64,000 nt of DNA from Pisaster brevispinus (taxonomy: Eukaryota; Echinodermata; Asteroidea; Forcipulatida; Asteriidae), in contig JAMKCF010000005.1 in the NCBI GenBank assembly GCA_023634235.1, forward strand, positions 620,001-684,000, written 5' to 3'. The number at the start of each line of letters is the position of its first letter. Within the stretch, counting starts at the first letter, position 1. The position numbers and the translations under genes were made by a program. The notes beneath the pieces were generated by a model. The model searched no databases, was not told where the DNA came from, and saw only the letters and a list, made by a program, of their open reading frames with translations. This document shows positions 1 through 10,341 of this stretch, one piece after another.

Positions 1-326
1 AGGGCGTTGCAGGGCAAAGTTCATTGAATTTTTTCTCAATGTGCGTCATATATCGATCGTTTACACGAAGATTTCATTGCAAAAGAAGTTCTATTAAACC
101 GATTCTCAAATCACAAATCCATGAAAATGGTTGTTGATGAAAACAAGTACTATTTAGGGCAGAAAATAGGGGACAAGATCGTCAAAAAAAGAGCAAATTT
201 TCGTATAGTTTTTTTTTTTTTTTACGCTACGAAAATTGTGTGCATTAATACACGTGGGCTAGTGGAAAAACTTGCGGGCAACCCAAAATTTTAGTTGACT
301 CTAGTGAAAAAAAAGTTAAGGGAATA
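1..326 (+). repeat. Truncated dispersed repeat, second copy of the 24180-25531 element
   Basis: This stretch aligns by eye with 25165-25525. Shared blocks include the stretch from TTGCAAAAGAAGTTC to AAAATGGTTGTTGATGAAAA, then GGGCTAGTG and CTTGCGGGC, and finally ACCCAAAATTTT followed by GTTGACTC. Only the right-hand end of the element lies inside the window; its left part is cut by the window edge. The two copies have diverged by many substitutions and small indels, so both insertions are old. Confidence 0.75.
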
Positions 327-490
327 GGCCTATTTTATATTAAGTTTTGGAGCGTCTTATTCATTAATTATAGACATTCTGAACTTTAGTAGCCTTGGCC
401 TGAAATTAAGCCTTACAAAAACACACAAATAAACCTGTGTCACAGGGTTCAATTTTAAACAGTATTTAGGCATTTTAAAATTTGCTATAC

Positions 491-575
491 CAAATTTATG
501 GACTGCTATGCAATATTTTGAGATTGCAAAAAAAAAAAATTGCATAGCAGTTTTGCTATGCAAAAATTTGGGACC
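491..575. repeat. Foldback with 13-bp perfect stem
   Basis: ACTGCTATGCAAT at 502-514 is the exact reverse complement of 539-551. The 24-nt loop is dominated by an A run. Outer arms CCAAATTT and AAATTTGG extend the symmetry imperfectly, and a partial extra copy of TTTGCTATGCAAA follows the right arm. It resembles a degenerate MITE or foldback element. No function is assigned. Confidence 0.55.
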
Positions 576-2802
576 AAATTGTCCCTGATGGGTATGTAAC
601 TTAGGTCTCCCTGTCTTGTTGGAGTAGCTCATAATGTCATGCTGCTAGCTAGTCTGAGTCAGCCACCACTATGTAGCTCGCTCATGAAGTAGGGTAGAGT
701 GGAGGCAGACCAGGTGATGTGACGTCACATTCATGTATAAAGATGACAACGTGCAGCAACCCTCAAACATTTATTGTACAATTTTTATTAAACACCTTAG
801 GAAGATTTTACTTTAAGAATGGTGGGTAGTCATAGTTGCTTAGGTTAAAAACAAAAATAATGGGTGCCTGATTATAAAAAGCTTGGAAACAACATTTTGT
901 CAGCATTTACTGTGAAAAATAAATAGCAGTTGAACATTGACCTTTGAGAGAAGGTTCATGTTATAGTGGTTGTTTGTCAGGGCTAACTCATGTTATGTGA
1001 CTTGACCTGGGTTTTAATGAGGAAGCTATACTTAAACTAAACAAATAAGTAAAAAAAAAGAAGACTCAATTGATTTTGAGATCATACTGAGTAATTCCTA
1101 ACCCACTGTTAAGATGTGGCCAAATGCATCATATTCATAGTCGCAGTCATGGTTTTATGTGACTGGTAACTAAAAAAGGTATATAGTATTCAAACGGTGT
1201 GGCTGAAGTAAATGTGTTTCCAGTCACTAGCAAGGATGGGAATAAATGAATTAAGAGACAATACGCAAGTGTGCATTTGGCATAATTTTAATAGATAGTT
1301 ATAAAATATAAAAAAGGGGAATTTTCTTTTTCGGCCTGTTTTTTATTTTATTGACTGACCCAACTCCAAATGGAAAAACTACAGAAAGCTTGTAGATTTA
1401 AAGGGGCGTCTTTATGCCGTGCTTGTTATACGTAGGATTAGTGTAGTGTACTAGGATGTGCAATATGTCAGATGATGACATGGACAGCTGGAAGTCACCC
1501 ATGGTCAACTATCCAGAGCAAGTATTTGCAACTCCATCCTCATTGACACCTTGATGTAATATGAATAATCTTGGATATTTGCTGGGATAGCCATGTTATT
1601 CTGCAGCTAGCAGTACACAACTAGAGTGATATAAGACTGTCTTTGAGATACAGTACTTATAACTTAGTAATTTTACTGACTGAAATGTTGTACTCTGTAG
1701 CGCATGCTAATAATACTAGGCCCTAATTGATTAATGCATTAAGTCTTTGTGGTATCAAGTTTTATTTTATTTTATTTTTTTTGTAGAAAATGATTCATGT
1801 TGAGTATCTCTGTACATGTACATTGTACATCCAATGATAATGGATCAACATCCATTAGCAAATATGCTGAAACTTATCTTTCTCTAAAAATCATCTCACC
1901 CCCAAAGCCCATACAAACACTAAGAGATAATTTTCCTGTGGGTTAAAAGAGCAATTGCTGTTGTTTGTTTTAATGTTGTGTGCATAATCATTAGTGGCAG
2001 CCATTCTGTTACAGAGTAGGTGTGTCAGGTGCTTAACAGACATGAATAAAACTAGATCAGGGATGAACATTCAATTCATTAACCGCCTTTCATGGATCTA
2101 GTGGTTGTAGATGTACTGTATTTTGTATACAGTATCCATTTAGAGTACAAACATATGTGGCTGCATGCAGGATTATTGAGGACTTGGGTATCTCGGACAG
2201 GAACTACATGTACATGTATGGTAGTACTGTTCAATGCATTTGTTGTAAGTTTGTTTCATATGTGCAATTACATGGACATGCACAACACCAAAGATCAGGT
2301 ACTTTTTATCTACAAGTAGATGATAAAAATAGACCAATGTCTGGTTTCAGTGTTGATATGTGATTGGATTGACACCTGATATCAACCGATGATTATACCA
2401 CCATGGTGCATTAAGCATACATCACAAGTCATGTCATTCCACACAGTTTGATATTATTAAGAGTTGACCTTGTTGTTTAGTGTGGTAGATTTAGCAATAA
2501 GTAATAAGTGTGGTACAAACAATAAGAACTCTTGGAGGAAAAAATCACAAACAATGAATTAATTCTCTGCATGTGAAATTGAATCTATTCTGTAAGTGTA
2601 ATTATATAACATGAGAGAATTGGACTAATTTGCATGTACATTTACACTCTATAGGCCTACTTGCCTTTGACTTGTCATACATATTGCAGGCACATCCAAC
2701 AAGAATAAAATTCTTTCAGTTTCATTTTCAAGTTCCCACAGTGTCCCACAAACTATAGCAGGCAAACAATTATTCAATTTAAACTCATTAGTTTCTTGAG
2801 TA

Positions 2803-3055
2803 CAGGGCCCAATTTCATGGCTCTGCTTACCACAAGCAAAGAATCGATGCTAACGGAAGCAGGGAATTCCGCGTATTTCAAGCGTATTTCAAAGGTTAGC
2901 AGGGAATTTTTGTTTGTGTGCATGTGTACTCCACGTTACTAGGCATTCTTCGCTTACTCAGCTAGCGCAGAAATTTGGCGCTACCACAGTAAGCAGAAAA
3001 TGGTGATTGCAAGCGCAAAATTCTACAGTAAGCAGAGCCGTGAAATTTGACCCAG
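2803..3055. mobile_element. 250-bp MITE with ~27-bp terminal inverted repeats
   Basis: The left end (from 2803) carries CATGGCTCTGCTTAC and the right end, read on the opposite strand, carries CACGGCTCTGCTTAC. Both are preceded by a G-run and CAAATTTC/CAATTTC, giving about 27 bp of inverted similarity. The interior contains several AAGC/GCTTAC and AGCGTATTTC-type repeats and no ORF. The ends (CAGGG / CTGGG) are hAT-like, but I could not define an exact target-site duplication, so the superfamily is open. The family resembles one I recall as abundant in echinoderm genomes. Confidence 0.7.
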
Positions 3056-4567
3056 TTGTATGTCAGAAAGGTATGACATTAGAGTTGACAATTGTGGCCA
3101 TGACATAGTCCGTCTTATTAATCAAAGTGACAGCCTGTAACACTTACTCACCTTAGCGATATAATTACGCACCAGTAGGTCATTTGGGGACATGGGTAAA
3201 AAGGAAGGCATCAATAGGTCATAAGGAGGGTATCAGTAAGTCATCTGAGGGTATGGTTCATGTAAAAGACCTGCATTGGTTAATCATGTTAGAAATTCTT
3301 TAAATGGCATGCCTTATACATACTATGCTCTTGTATTTTAAAAACATTGCATTGTGTGTGATATGGGGAGACTATTAAAATAATGTTGAACTGTATGTCA
3401 ATGAGATATTATTTATCAGAAAATGGTACATGTATGGTTAAGTCAAACTAATGTATACATATATATATGATCTATTGTACATACATGTATATAATGCAGA
3501 TGTACTGTGAGTTGTCACAAAAGCAGCATAATTTAATGTATCTTACAATGTTTATCTACAGTGGCTACAAGGGGAAACTATTTCTAGCTCATTGTACATA
3601 CAATTTTATTAGCAGCTTTGTGTTAATGGATACATGTACTGTAATGTACAAAACTACCATAACAGTGTGTTTTCGGTTTGGCAGGATTTCCCAATCTCGT
3701 TAACATAGTAAGCAAACATTTATTCATTCCACTGTGGTATCATAAAGTATTGTTAGAGTTTATGGTATTGACTGAAACTGCACGTCCCAAGCAACCTACA
3801 TTTCATACATTGTGTACATTACACATGTTTCCAATGCCTTTTATAAAGCAGGGTCAATTGCGCAACTGAAGCAGAAATTATTGCCTGATCTGATAATACA
3901 TGTAGACATGGGGATTTCCCTGCATGTACTCATCATCACACCAAAATTGACAACATAACATACATGTGCAGTACTCAGTACCATTTGTAGCAAGGGTTAA
4001 AGTGAAGGGTTACTTATCAAGCATTAACAATCACTTATTATGGCTTGTGATTCGAACATGCTTTATATATTGTCTGGAAACTAGGCAATATTCACTATTA
4101 ACTGGATGAATTTACAATGAATTTACAATGTCATATAAGTATAGTTTCAGATTATCCTTGCTTTGACTTTTGACTAATTGTTACTGTTAGTCATACTGGT
4201 ACATTTTATTTTGTCAAGCTTTTTTATTCGCATAAAAAAAGTTTTGTAGAACTTGATAAAACCTGGTTTCTCAGAGAGTGGATAAAGTTTCTATGAGTAG
4301 AAGTGTCAGCGTTAGAGAAGCTACATTGGTAAGATGAACTGAATTCACTGGAGTTTATTCTGACATTTTTGAAAAAAAAGAAGACAATTTGAATTAAAAT
4401 TGATGGATATTAATTGATAACAAATGCTTTGAAGAGTTAGAACAAACGTAATTTGTAACCCTATCACAAATTAGGGTGAGAGAGGTTGGAGTAATGAGGC
4501 AAATACCTGTATAGGGAAGATATTGATTATTTACAATGTATTTGTTCCTTCTGTTTGTACTAACCAG

Positions 4568-4685
4568 GACCATGGTGGACAGGGAGAGTGCACGTTCTCT
4601 TGCCCAGAGGAAGCGGCGTCTGGAAATGCCGGGGGCACGACCTCGCAGTTCATTCATGGGACCAACATTCTCTGAACCAATCAAG
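4568..4685 (+). CDS. AFF: AFF (AF4/FMR2 family) coding exon with start codon, P-TEFb-binding segment part 1
   Basis: First coding exon of an AFF1-4/lilliputian homologue, scaffold of the nuclear super elongation complex (P-TEFb, ELL, AF9/ENL). The ATG at 4572 sits in GGACCATGG, a strong Kozak context, directly after an AG acceptor (4566-4567). The 38 codons start MVDRESARSLAQRKRR and end PTFSEPIK, then a GTATGA donor in phase 0. This matches the vertebrate AFF N-terminus: short start, basic RKRR cluster, then a [LF]F-[AS]-EP-x-K motif, which begins the tripartite cyclin T1/CDK9-binding peptide of AFF4. The intron splits that peptide. Start choice: no upstream in-frame ATG is available in this exon, and vertebrate AFFs start at the equivalent place. 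Antisense ORF 4394-4684 is a shadow. Confidence 0.88.
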
Positions 4686-5162
4686 GTATGAACAGTACAG
4701 GAAAGAATTCCTATGAATTATTTGAAGTATTAGAAGATAGTAGTCTTGATAGATTGTAATAGTTTTTCACATTTTAGGTTTATCAAATAAATGATGTACA
4801 TGCAGGGTATATTATAAGTGATATCCCTTGCTACAAATTTTGCGATCGCTGATTTTTTATTTGTTGTCATTGTGCGTGACTGATTTAGCGAGCTTTTACA
4901 TGGCTGCCCTGTAATGGTGCACACATCACTGATAACCAGCAAATGACTTATCAGTGAAATATATACTACTACCAGTGAAATAGATACTACTAACAGTGAA
5001 ATCAAGTCTTCGTAATTGTTTTGCACGTTTTGGAAAAACCAGGCTCAAGCAGCCGATATGATTTTGTAATGTTTGCATTTATGACATTAGCGAAAAGATT
5101 GTTTTTTTCATCTTCTAATTATGTCCCTCAAAGCAAGAATTTGGGTATTTAGTATGAGTGAT

Positions 5163-5487
5163 ATGAAGGGCACCAATGGCAATGGTCATCGTGGCAATAA
5201 TCAGGGCACCAGTGCCGTTGGTATGATTCTGAGGGGATCGTGGCGATGGCACAGGGCACCAGTGCCAATGGTGTGATTCTGAGGGCATTGCCACAATGGC
5301 ACAGGGAACCAATGCTGTGGTGTGATTCTGAGGGCATTAGGGCAATGGCACAGGGCACCAATGCCATCAGTGTCATTCTGAGAGCACCAATGCCATCAGT
5401 GTCATTCTGAGAGCAGCACAGGGCACCAATGTTGTTGGTGTGACTCTGAGGGGATCGCAGCAATGGTACAGGTCACCATTGCCGCCA
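5163..5487. repeat. Degenerate minisatellite, AGGGCACCAATGCC-type unit
   Basis: About six diverged copies of a ~57-bp unit (GGCACAGGGCACCARTGCC, then TGGTGTGATTCTGAGGG). A shorter 31-bp unit (GCACCAATGCCATCAGTG, then TCATTCTGAGA) is duplicated exactly around 5360-5415. Each unit contains small inverted repeats such as GGCAC/GTGCC. It is intronic and has no coding signal. A shorter, related-looking series of AGGGCAYC units occurs at 49838-49915. Confidence 0.8.
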
Positions 5488-5882
5488 GTGAGGCTGGTTT
5501 TAAGGCGAGAGCCAACTTGCAGGTGGAGACCTTGCTAACAGTTTCGTCCATGTGTCAACTATGCATCTGTCTTCTCAAATTTGAAAGTCTTAATTCTGTG
5601 GTTGATTTTTCAATTTTTTCACTGTTTTTATGACGAACAGAGCTAAGAAATTGCCGCAAAAAGCAGCGCCGGTGTTAATGGATACAGCTCCAGTTAACAG
5701 TCATGACAGTTATCATGTTGCGATGCTAAAGATGGCACAAAAAAGTTGTTGTGAGTGCGTAGTATGGGAGATTACACACAGGACATCATTCAATAAACAA
5801 AGGTTCCCTTCATACAATGATTGTGCACATATCCTTTGTAAAAACTTCTTCTAGTGGAAGGTTTTGACTTAGGTCCAGACCC

Positions 5883-6009
5883 ACAACAACATTTTTCAAT
5901 GTTTGACTAAAATATTAACGTTCTTTCACATGAAGCTGCTTTTTAATATTTCATAAACATTGAGAACATTTTACAAAGAATGGAGAACATTTTGCAAAAA
6001 ATGTTGTTG
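5883..6009. repeat. Foldback with 14-bp perfect arms
   Basis: ACAACAACATTTTT at 5883-5896 is the exact reverse complement of 5996-6009, with 99 nt between the arms. The spacer contains GAGAACATTTT twice. Probably a small degenerate transposon; no target duplication identified. Confidence 0.5.
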
Positions 6010-6143
6010 TCATGAGAAAAGGGCTATAATGGTTCTAGCTTTCTTATAATATAGAGGAAACCTCCATAAGCCATCAGTTTTCATGGCTTATACATTCAGC
6101 ATTATGTAGTTCTTAAAAATTCTGTTATTTTTTTTTTTTACAG

Positions 6144-7106
6144 ACTAAAGAAGTGGATAATGATCTGCAGAACATTTTGGGCAATTTTAGTAACATCAAG
6201 TCTGAGGTGATGGACTCAAGTTCTATGCCTCACCTTCTGGGCATTCCAAAAGAACCCCCGACACCTGTTGACAACAAGACTCGCCCTCCCTTTGAATCAA
6301 CTGAGATAACCGTCACTCCCAATGGACAGGTTAAGATTCCCTCAACCTCTAAACCAGCAAGTCAGTCCATCAGTAATGTCTCCTCACAGAAAGAACAACC
6401 TTCTGGGTCATCATCATCTTCTAAGAAGGGTTCCCCCTTTGTTAAGAATGGACAGAAGAATAGAGAGACTTCCAAGCAGGTGCCTAAAACTAAACCTGGA
6501 GGGTCTACTGTTTCACCTCACGTTGCTCCCACTAAAGGCTCATCTCCTTTGTTAGTATCTAAAACAAAAAGGCTTAAAGATAAGGATGTAAAAGTGAATG
6601 TAAAGAAAGAAAAGGATTTTGAAAAGGCTAAGGGGACAGATGGGTCCAGCAGCAGCAGTAGCAAGGGAAAACAATGCTACAGCGCTTCAAGTGACACCAA
6701 GTGTAAATCACCTAACAAAAAAAGCACAACTCCTGTAAAAGCTAAATCATCCTCAACCAATACAAAAGCTAACTCTAAAGTTCATAGCAAAAAAGATTTC
6801 AAAACACCAAATGGCATTATCAGAAACCACCTGCAGACATCTTCAGCACCAATAGGCCAAGACGTAGCAGTTTCAAGAGAAACGGCATCAGCTGCTGCAG
6901 AACCACAGTCTCATTCTCCACAGGAAAACAAATCAACAGACTGGTCCAAGGCTGGTGATGATCAGGAAGAGTCAGATGCAACTAAAGAGCTCCCTTCAGT
7001 AACCAGAAAGCTGTTTGATGTTCCTCCTGATAGTACATCAGAAGGGAAGCCAGATATTAAGAAGGAAAAGCTGAGCGTTCCAAAGCTACAGATCCCATCA
7101 TCATGG
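6144..7106 (+). CDS. AFF: AFF large exon: P-TEFb-binding helix and Ser/Lys-rich linker
   Basis: Codes for 321 codons in phase 0 between a CAG acceptor (6141-6143) and a GTAAGA donor (7107). It opens TKEVDNDLQNILGNFSNIK, followed by SSMPHLLGIPK. This matches the AFF pattern of a helix L-x-x-x-[IL]-LGN-[YF] and then a [IM]P-x-L-x-[AG]-IPK segment, the second half of the cyclin T1/CDK9-binding peptide. The rest is disordered linker: Ser tracts (SSSSSS near residue 170 of the exon), many Lys/Pro residues, and several KKE/KKDF patches that could be nuclear localisation signals. Near the C-terminal end lies VTRKLFDVPPDSTSEGK; the exon ends KLQIPSSW. The protein is transcriptional and nuclear by family. 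The overlapping ORF at 6322-6555 is an alternate-frame shadow. Continuity with the preceding exon is inferred from phase and homology. Confidence 0.92.
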
Positions 7107-7389
7107 GTAAGATGAAAGACCTATTGCCTGAATAATTTAGTGGAGTATTCATTGTACCCACAAATTTGCCTAAATTTTTGTTATCAATTGGTTTTACATT
7201 GCATTTTGAATTTGTGTACTGTACTATACTGTTTTTACACAATTTTCAACACTACTAGGTGCTGGCACATCTGCCAGAAACACAGGAGAAAGCCCCTTCT
7301 CATAACGCTAAGTTTGCTGAATTGTTTAATGTGCAATAATTCACAACATACAGCCTTCGTAACTGCTTTAAATATATATGTTTTCAATG

Positions 7390-7740
7390 GCGTGTGGTTG
7401 CGAGTGGTCATGCCCACCGGACCCATGTTTCTGATCAACAGAGTGTGGGTTTGAGTCCCGGTCTTGACACTTGTGTCCTTAAGCAAAGCACTTAACCATT
7501 ATTGCTTTGTCCTTCGGATGGGATGTAAAGCCATTGTTTCTGTATGTTATGTAATGCACGTAAAAGAACCAAGTTACACTTATCGTAAAGAGAAGAGGTT
7601 GCCTTGGTGTTTGTGGCATAGTGGCAACAATATGTGCCACCTCACCTTGTTTACCCTGCGAGGTGTTGTATTATGGTTGCTTCGTCTCATAAAATTATTA
7701 ACAAGCTCCATATTTTCTATAGTGCTATGGTTTTACTCTA
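7390..7740 (+). mobile_element. tRNA-derived SINE
   Basis: A tRNA-like head runs from about 7390: GTGGTTGCGAGTGG resembles a pol III A box, and GGTTTGAGTCC at 7448-7458 matches the B box (GGTTCGANTCC) with one change. The body that follows has GTCCTTAAGCAAAGCACTTA (7476 onwards), a conserved-domain-like stretch typical of metazoan SINEs, and then a GCACGTAAAAGAACC block. The 3' boundary is not sharp; an A/T-rich tail is near 7690-7720. Not a functional tRNA gene, because cloverleaf pairing is lost. Confidence 0.7.
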
Positions 7741-7750
7741 CTCCACTGCT

Positions 7751-7775
7751 CATGTACATGTACATGTACATGTAC
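7751..7775. repeat. (CATGTA)n palindromic microsatellite
   Basis: Four head-to-tail copies of CATGTA ending in C. Every frame of this repeat is self-complementary. The same TACATGTA core recurs at many places in the window (1812, 2206, 10693, 53971 and others). Confidence 0.85.
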
Positions 7776-9732
7776 TTGTTTGTACAATGTAAGTAACATC
7801 TACTTCAAACAAAAAAATGAGAGCTGAAGTGAAGTTTATCATTTCTAAAAGGTGGAATTTTTAGAGCTTAAATGTTACCAGATTATTCCTATTGTTGAAT
7901 ATCATTGGATATTGTAAAACAAGTTACATGTACCTACATTTAAAATTGAAACATCGGAAAACCAATTGCGTTTGGGGATTATTCCACTAGATGGATTTTT
8001 CATAAAAGTTTCAGCTGGCAGTGTAGTTGAACAATATCTGTAGGTCTTGACACTCCATTTAAGCAAACAATCTGTTCACTATTATTGCACAGGATCTCAA
8101 ACATCCAGACAAATACATCATTTACATCATTTGCTATTTATTTGTACTTTTTTCAGAGATGCTAAAGATAAGAAGTCTGCACTTGACATGTATTCCATGC
8201 ATTGAGCTTAGAAATAGAAGTGTTTCCTTTGGGAATATTAAACTCTAATTCATCAGACCTTTACCAACATGTTTGTCTTTTCAAGAAGTTGGTTTCAGTT
8301 CTAGTTTCATAAACGTTTAATAAAATAAGCAGAAAGCCTGACATAGATAGTCCTATTTATTATTTGTTTATTCTCTGAAAGTGTAATTGACGTATAAATG
8401 AGAGTATTTCTTGCATAAAATTCACAGTTAACTGTTGTCAAGTACATGTACATATGAAAGTTCAAAAGGAGCATAGAGAGTTTGTATGTTTTGACACAAG
8501 GTGTACCAGTCATATTGGGAATAGTTCTTAACATCTTAAAATAGAGACAATGTGTTCTCAGGGATCAACTAAAGAGCAGTGCTTTACACAAGGGTATAAA
8601 GCATACTCGGCAGTAAACATGCATATAAAGTGCGACTTTACTGTAGTGATGTTGTGGTATAGGATTAATGAGCATTCTGTACCACTTAAAGTGTATCATT
8701 ACCCATTTGTACATTGTTTTACTGTGTCCTGGGAACAAGGTTTAGAAGCTGTGCTCAGTTCTTGTTGGTACACTAACATGCAATTTAATTATGTTAGTAC
8801 ACAATAATGTACAATACTGCATACAGCCATGATCTGCAGCGAAAATTTTGCAATGAATGTATACACGTTACTGGTAAATAATTGTGTTCAGTCAAACAGC
8901 AAGGTTGCTCATTGGTTCGTCATACACATGTACACTTGTGCATAGAGGAAACCGCATAGTGCAATGATATAGGGCACAGGAAACAACACTTCCTTTACTT
9001 GACTTTTTCATACAAATGAAGAACACATATAGGAGTTCACTGTAAAAAAGCAGAGTTTTAATAGAGGGCAGCAGACCACCACTCCCTTTCCATACTAAAT
9101 AATATTTTATAAATGAGTTGAATTATAAGCATTGGAAAATAAAATCCAAAACCATTAAGTTGAAGTCACAAGCATCCTCGATGTATGTACATGTACCAAT
9201 TAAGGGAAATGTAACATTTTCTGCAAATAACTTGGTTCAGTACTCATTAGGACCCAATCAGACTATCGGTTTCCCTCACTCATGCATGATTTGATTATCT
9301 GATATAGTTCATTGCCCTTTTAAGATGAATTTATAGACCAAGGTTGTGTGGCTGAAGATAACCATTATCTTAAAGCACAGGGAAAGTACCAGTACCAGTG
9401 ATTTCAATAAACAACAATAAAATGTACATTTACCAGTTATTTTTTTAAATTTTCTTTATTTGATGTACAAATGCAAATCTGTTCGCGTTTGAGAAAAGAT
9501 GCATCCTTGAAATGATATTGCAAATAACATAATACGAAACTAACCTGTAAAAATATAGTGCTCTTTTTCAAACAACTTACAGAATAATATTTCTTGCATG
9601 TATCTGAAAGGTTTCCTGTGGAGACAGTTTTCTACATTTTATTATAAAAAGAATTTGCAGGTATCAGGTACTTGGATGTACATGTAATGAATAATTCTTG
9701 TTGATGGAAACCATGTTTGTTTTATCCTGCAG

Positions 9733-9780
9733 GGCCCGCCCTATGACCCAAGCAACCAGGACGTGGAAAAGATTTTAAAT
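9733..9780 (+). CDS. AFF: AFF exon, start of the probable ELL-binding motif
   Basis: A 48-bp phase-0 exon between CTGCAG and GTAAGT, encoding GPPYDPSNQDVEKILN. Vertebrate AFF4 has an ILKEM-T motif at the equivalent place, directly before its PLTAIHTP segment. The junction with the next exon regenerates ILN-RMTE, so the two exons together rebuild the AFF signature. Confidence 0.9.
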
Positions 9781-10245
9781 GTAAGTTATTTGATTCTAAG
9801 TTGAGGTCAGAATGTTAAACTACAAAATAATTAAAGTTCTTAACTCATGCTAAATATTACCCATATTAGAACACAACCAAATTGAAACAAAATAAAATGT
9901 TTCCCAAACTATTAACTGAACTGAACTTCACTAAACTGTGTTTTTCGGTATTAGAAATTTTGTAGCAAAATTTGATTGTCTTTCTCAAATTAGCAAATGG
10001 ATTCAGTTGATACACTGTCGTTCATTTTAAACATGCCTTGGAGACAATTTAAGATGCTACCCCAACCCCTCCTGAGGGTACACACTACCGTTTATCAAAG
10101 CTTATACAATATTGCTCTTTCCTGATTGTTGTTCATCTTAAACCCAGGCATTATTCTGCAATTTTTCTTTAATGTATACCCTATTATACTAATACACAAA
10201 ATGAAACTGATGGAGTTAATTGATTTTTCTGATTGAATCCTTCAG
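9781..10245 (+). other. AFF intron (465 bp)
   Basis: Short AT-rich intron between GTAAGT and CCTTCAG. No repeat or other feature seen. Confidence 0.85.
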
Positions 10246-10341
10246 AGGATGACTGAAATCAAGTCACCGTTGACAGCGATTCAGAATACTCCAATCAAAA
10301 CCTGCAAGTTTCCCTTCTCATCAAGTACACTGGATGCCAAG
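10246..10341 (+). CDS. AFF: AFF exon, PLTAI / KFPF motifs of the ELL-binding segment
   Basis: A 96-bp phase-0 exon. It encodes RMTEIKSPLTAIQNTPIK, then TCKFPFSSSTLDAK, ending at a GTTAGA donor. MT...PLTAI..TP followed by KFPF is the best-conserved short linear motif of AFF proteins outside the termini. In human AFF4 this region binds the occludin-homology domain of ELL/ELL2. Here the spacing between PLTAI and KFPF is kept close to the vertebrate one. This exon, with exons 4568-4685 and 6144-7106, is the main reason for the family call. Confidence 0.92.

Larger units (their letters stand above)
1..4567. other. Upstream / 5' intron region of the AFF gene, no coding exon seen
   Basis: AT-rich sequence without a convincing coding exon. 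Short ORFs at 357-632, 2092-2319, 3467-3703 and 3678-3869 are low-complexity, have no recognisable domain and look like chance frames. The stretch holds a truncated dispersed repeat (1-326), a foldback (491-575) and a 250-bp MITE (2803-3055), listed separately. The first coding exon begins after an AG acceptor at 4566-4567. This region is therefore most likely intron 1, with the promoter and the 5' UTR exon lying left of the window; a 5' UTR exon inside it cannot be excluded. Confidence 0.6.
4686..6143 (+). other. AFF intron (1.46 kb), contains minisatellite and foldback
   Basis: Bounded by GTATGA and a long T-rich tract ending TTTTTACAG. It holds the GGCACC minisatellite (5163-5487) and a 127-bp foldback (5883-6009). 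A 9-bp hairpin, ATAAGCCAT with ATGGCTTAT, lies at about 6067-6092 shortly before the acceptor. Small ORFs on the minus strand at 5115-5463 are translations of the minisatellite, not genes. Confidence 0.8.
7107..9732 (+). other. AFF intron (2.6 kb) with a tRNA-derived SINE
   Basis: Bounded by GTAAGA and TCCTGCAG. It contains the SINE at 7390-7740 and a (CATGTA)n run at 7751-7775. ORFs at 7140-7454, 7464-7796, 8307-8534 and 8550-8807 carry no domain and partly translate the SINE. Nothing else recognisable from 7800 to 9732. Confidence 0.8.
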
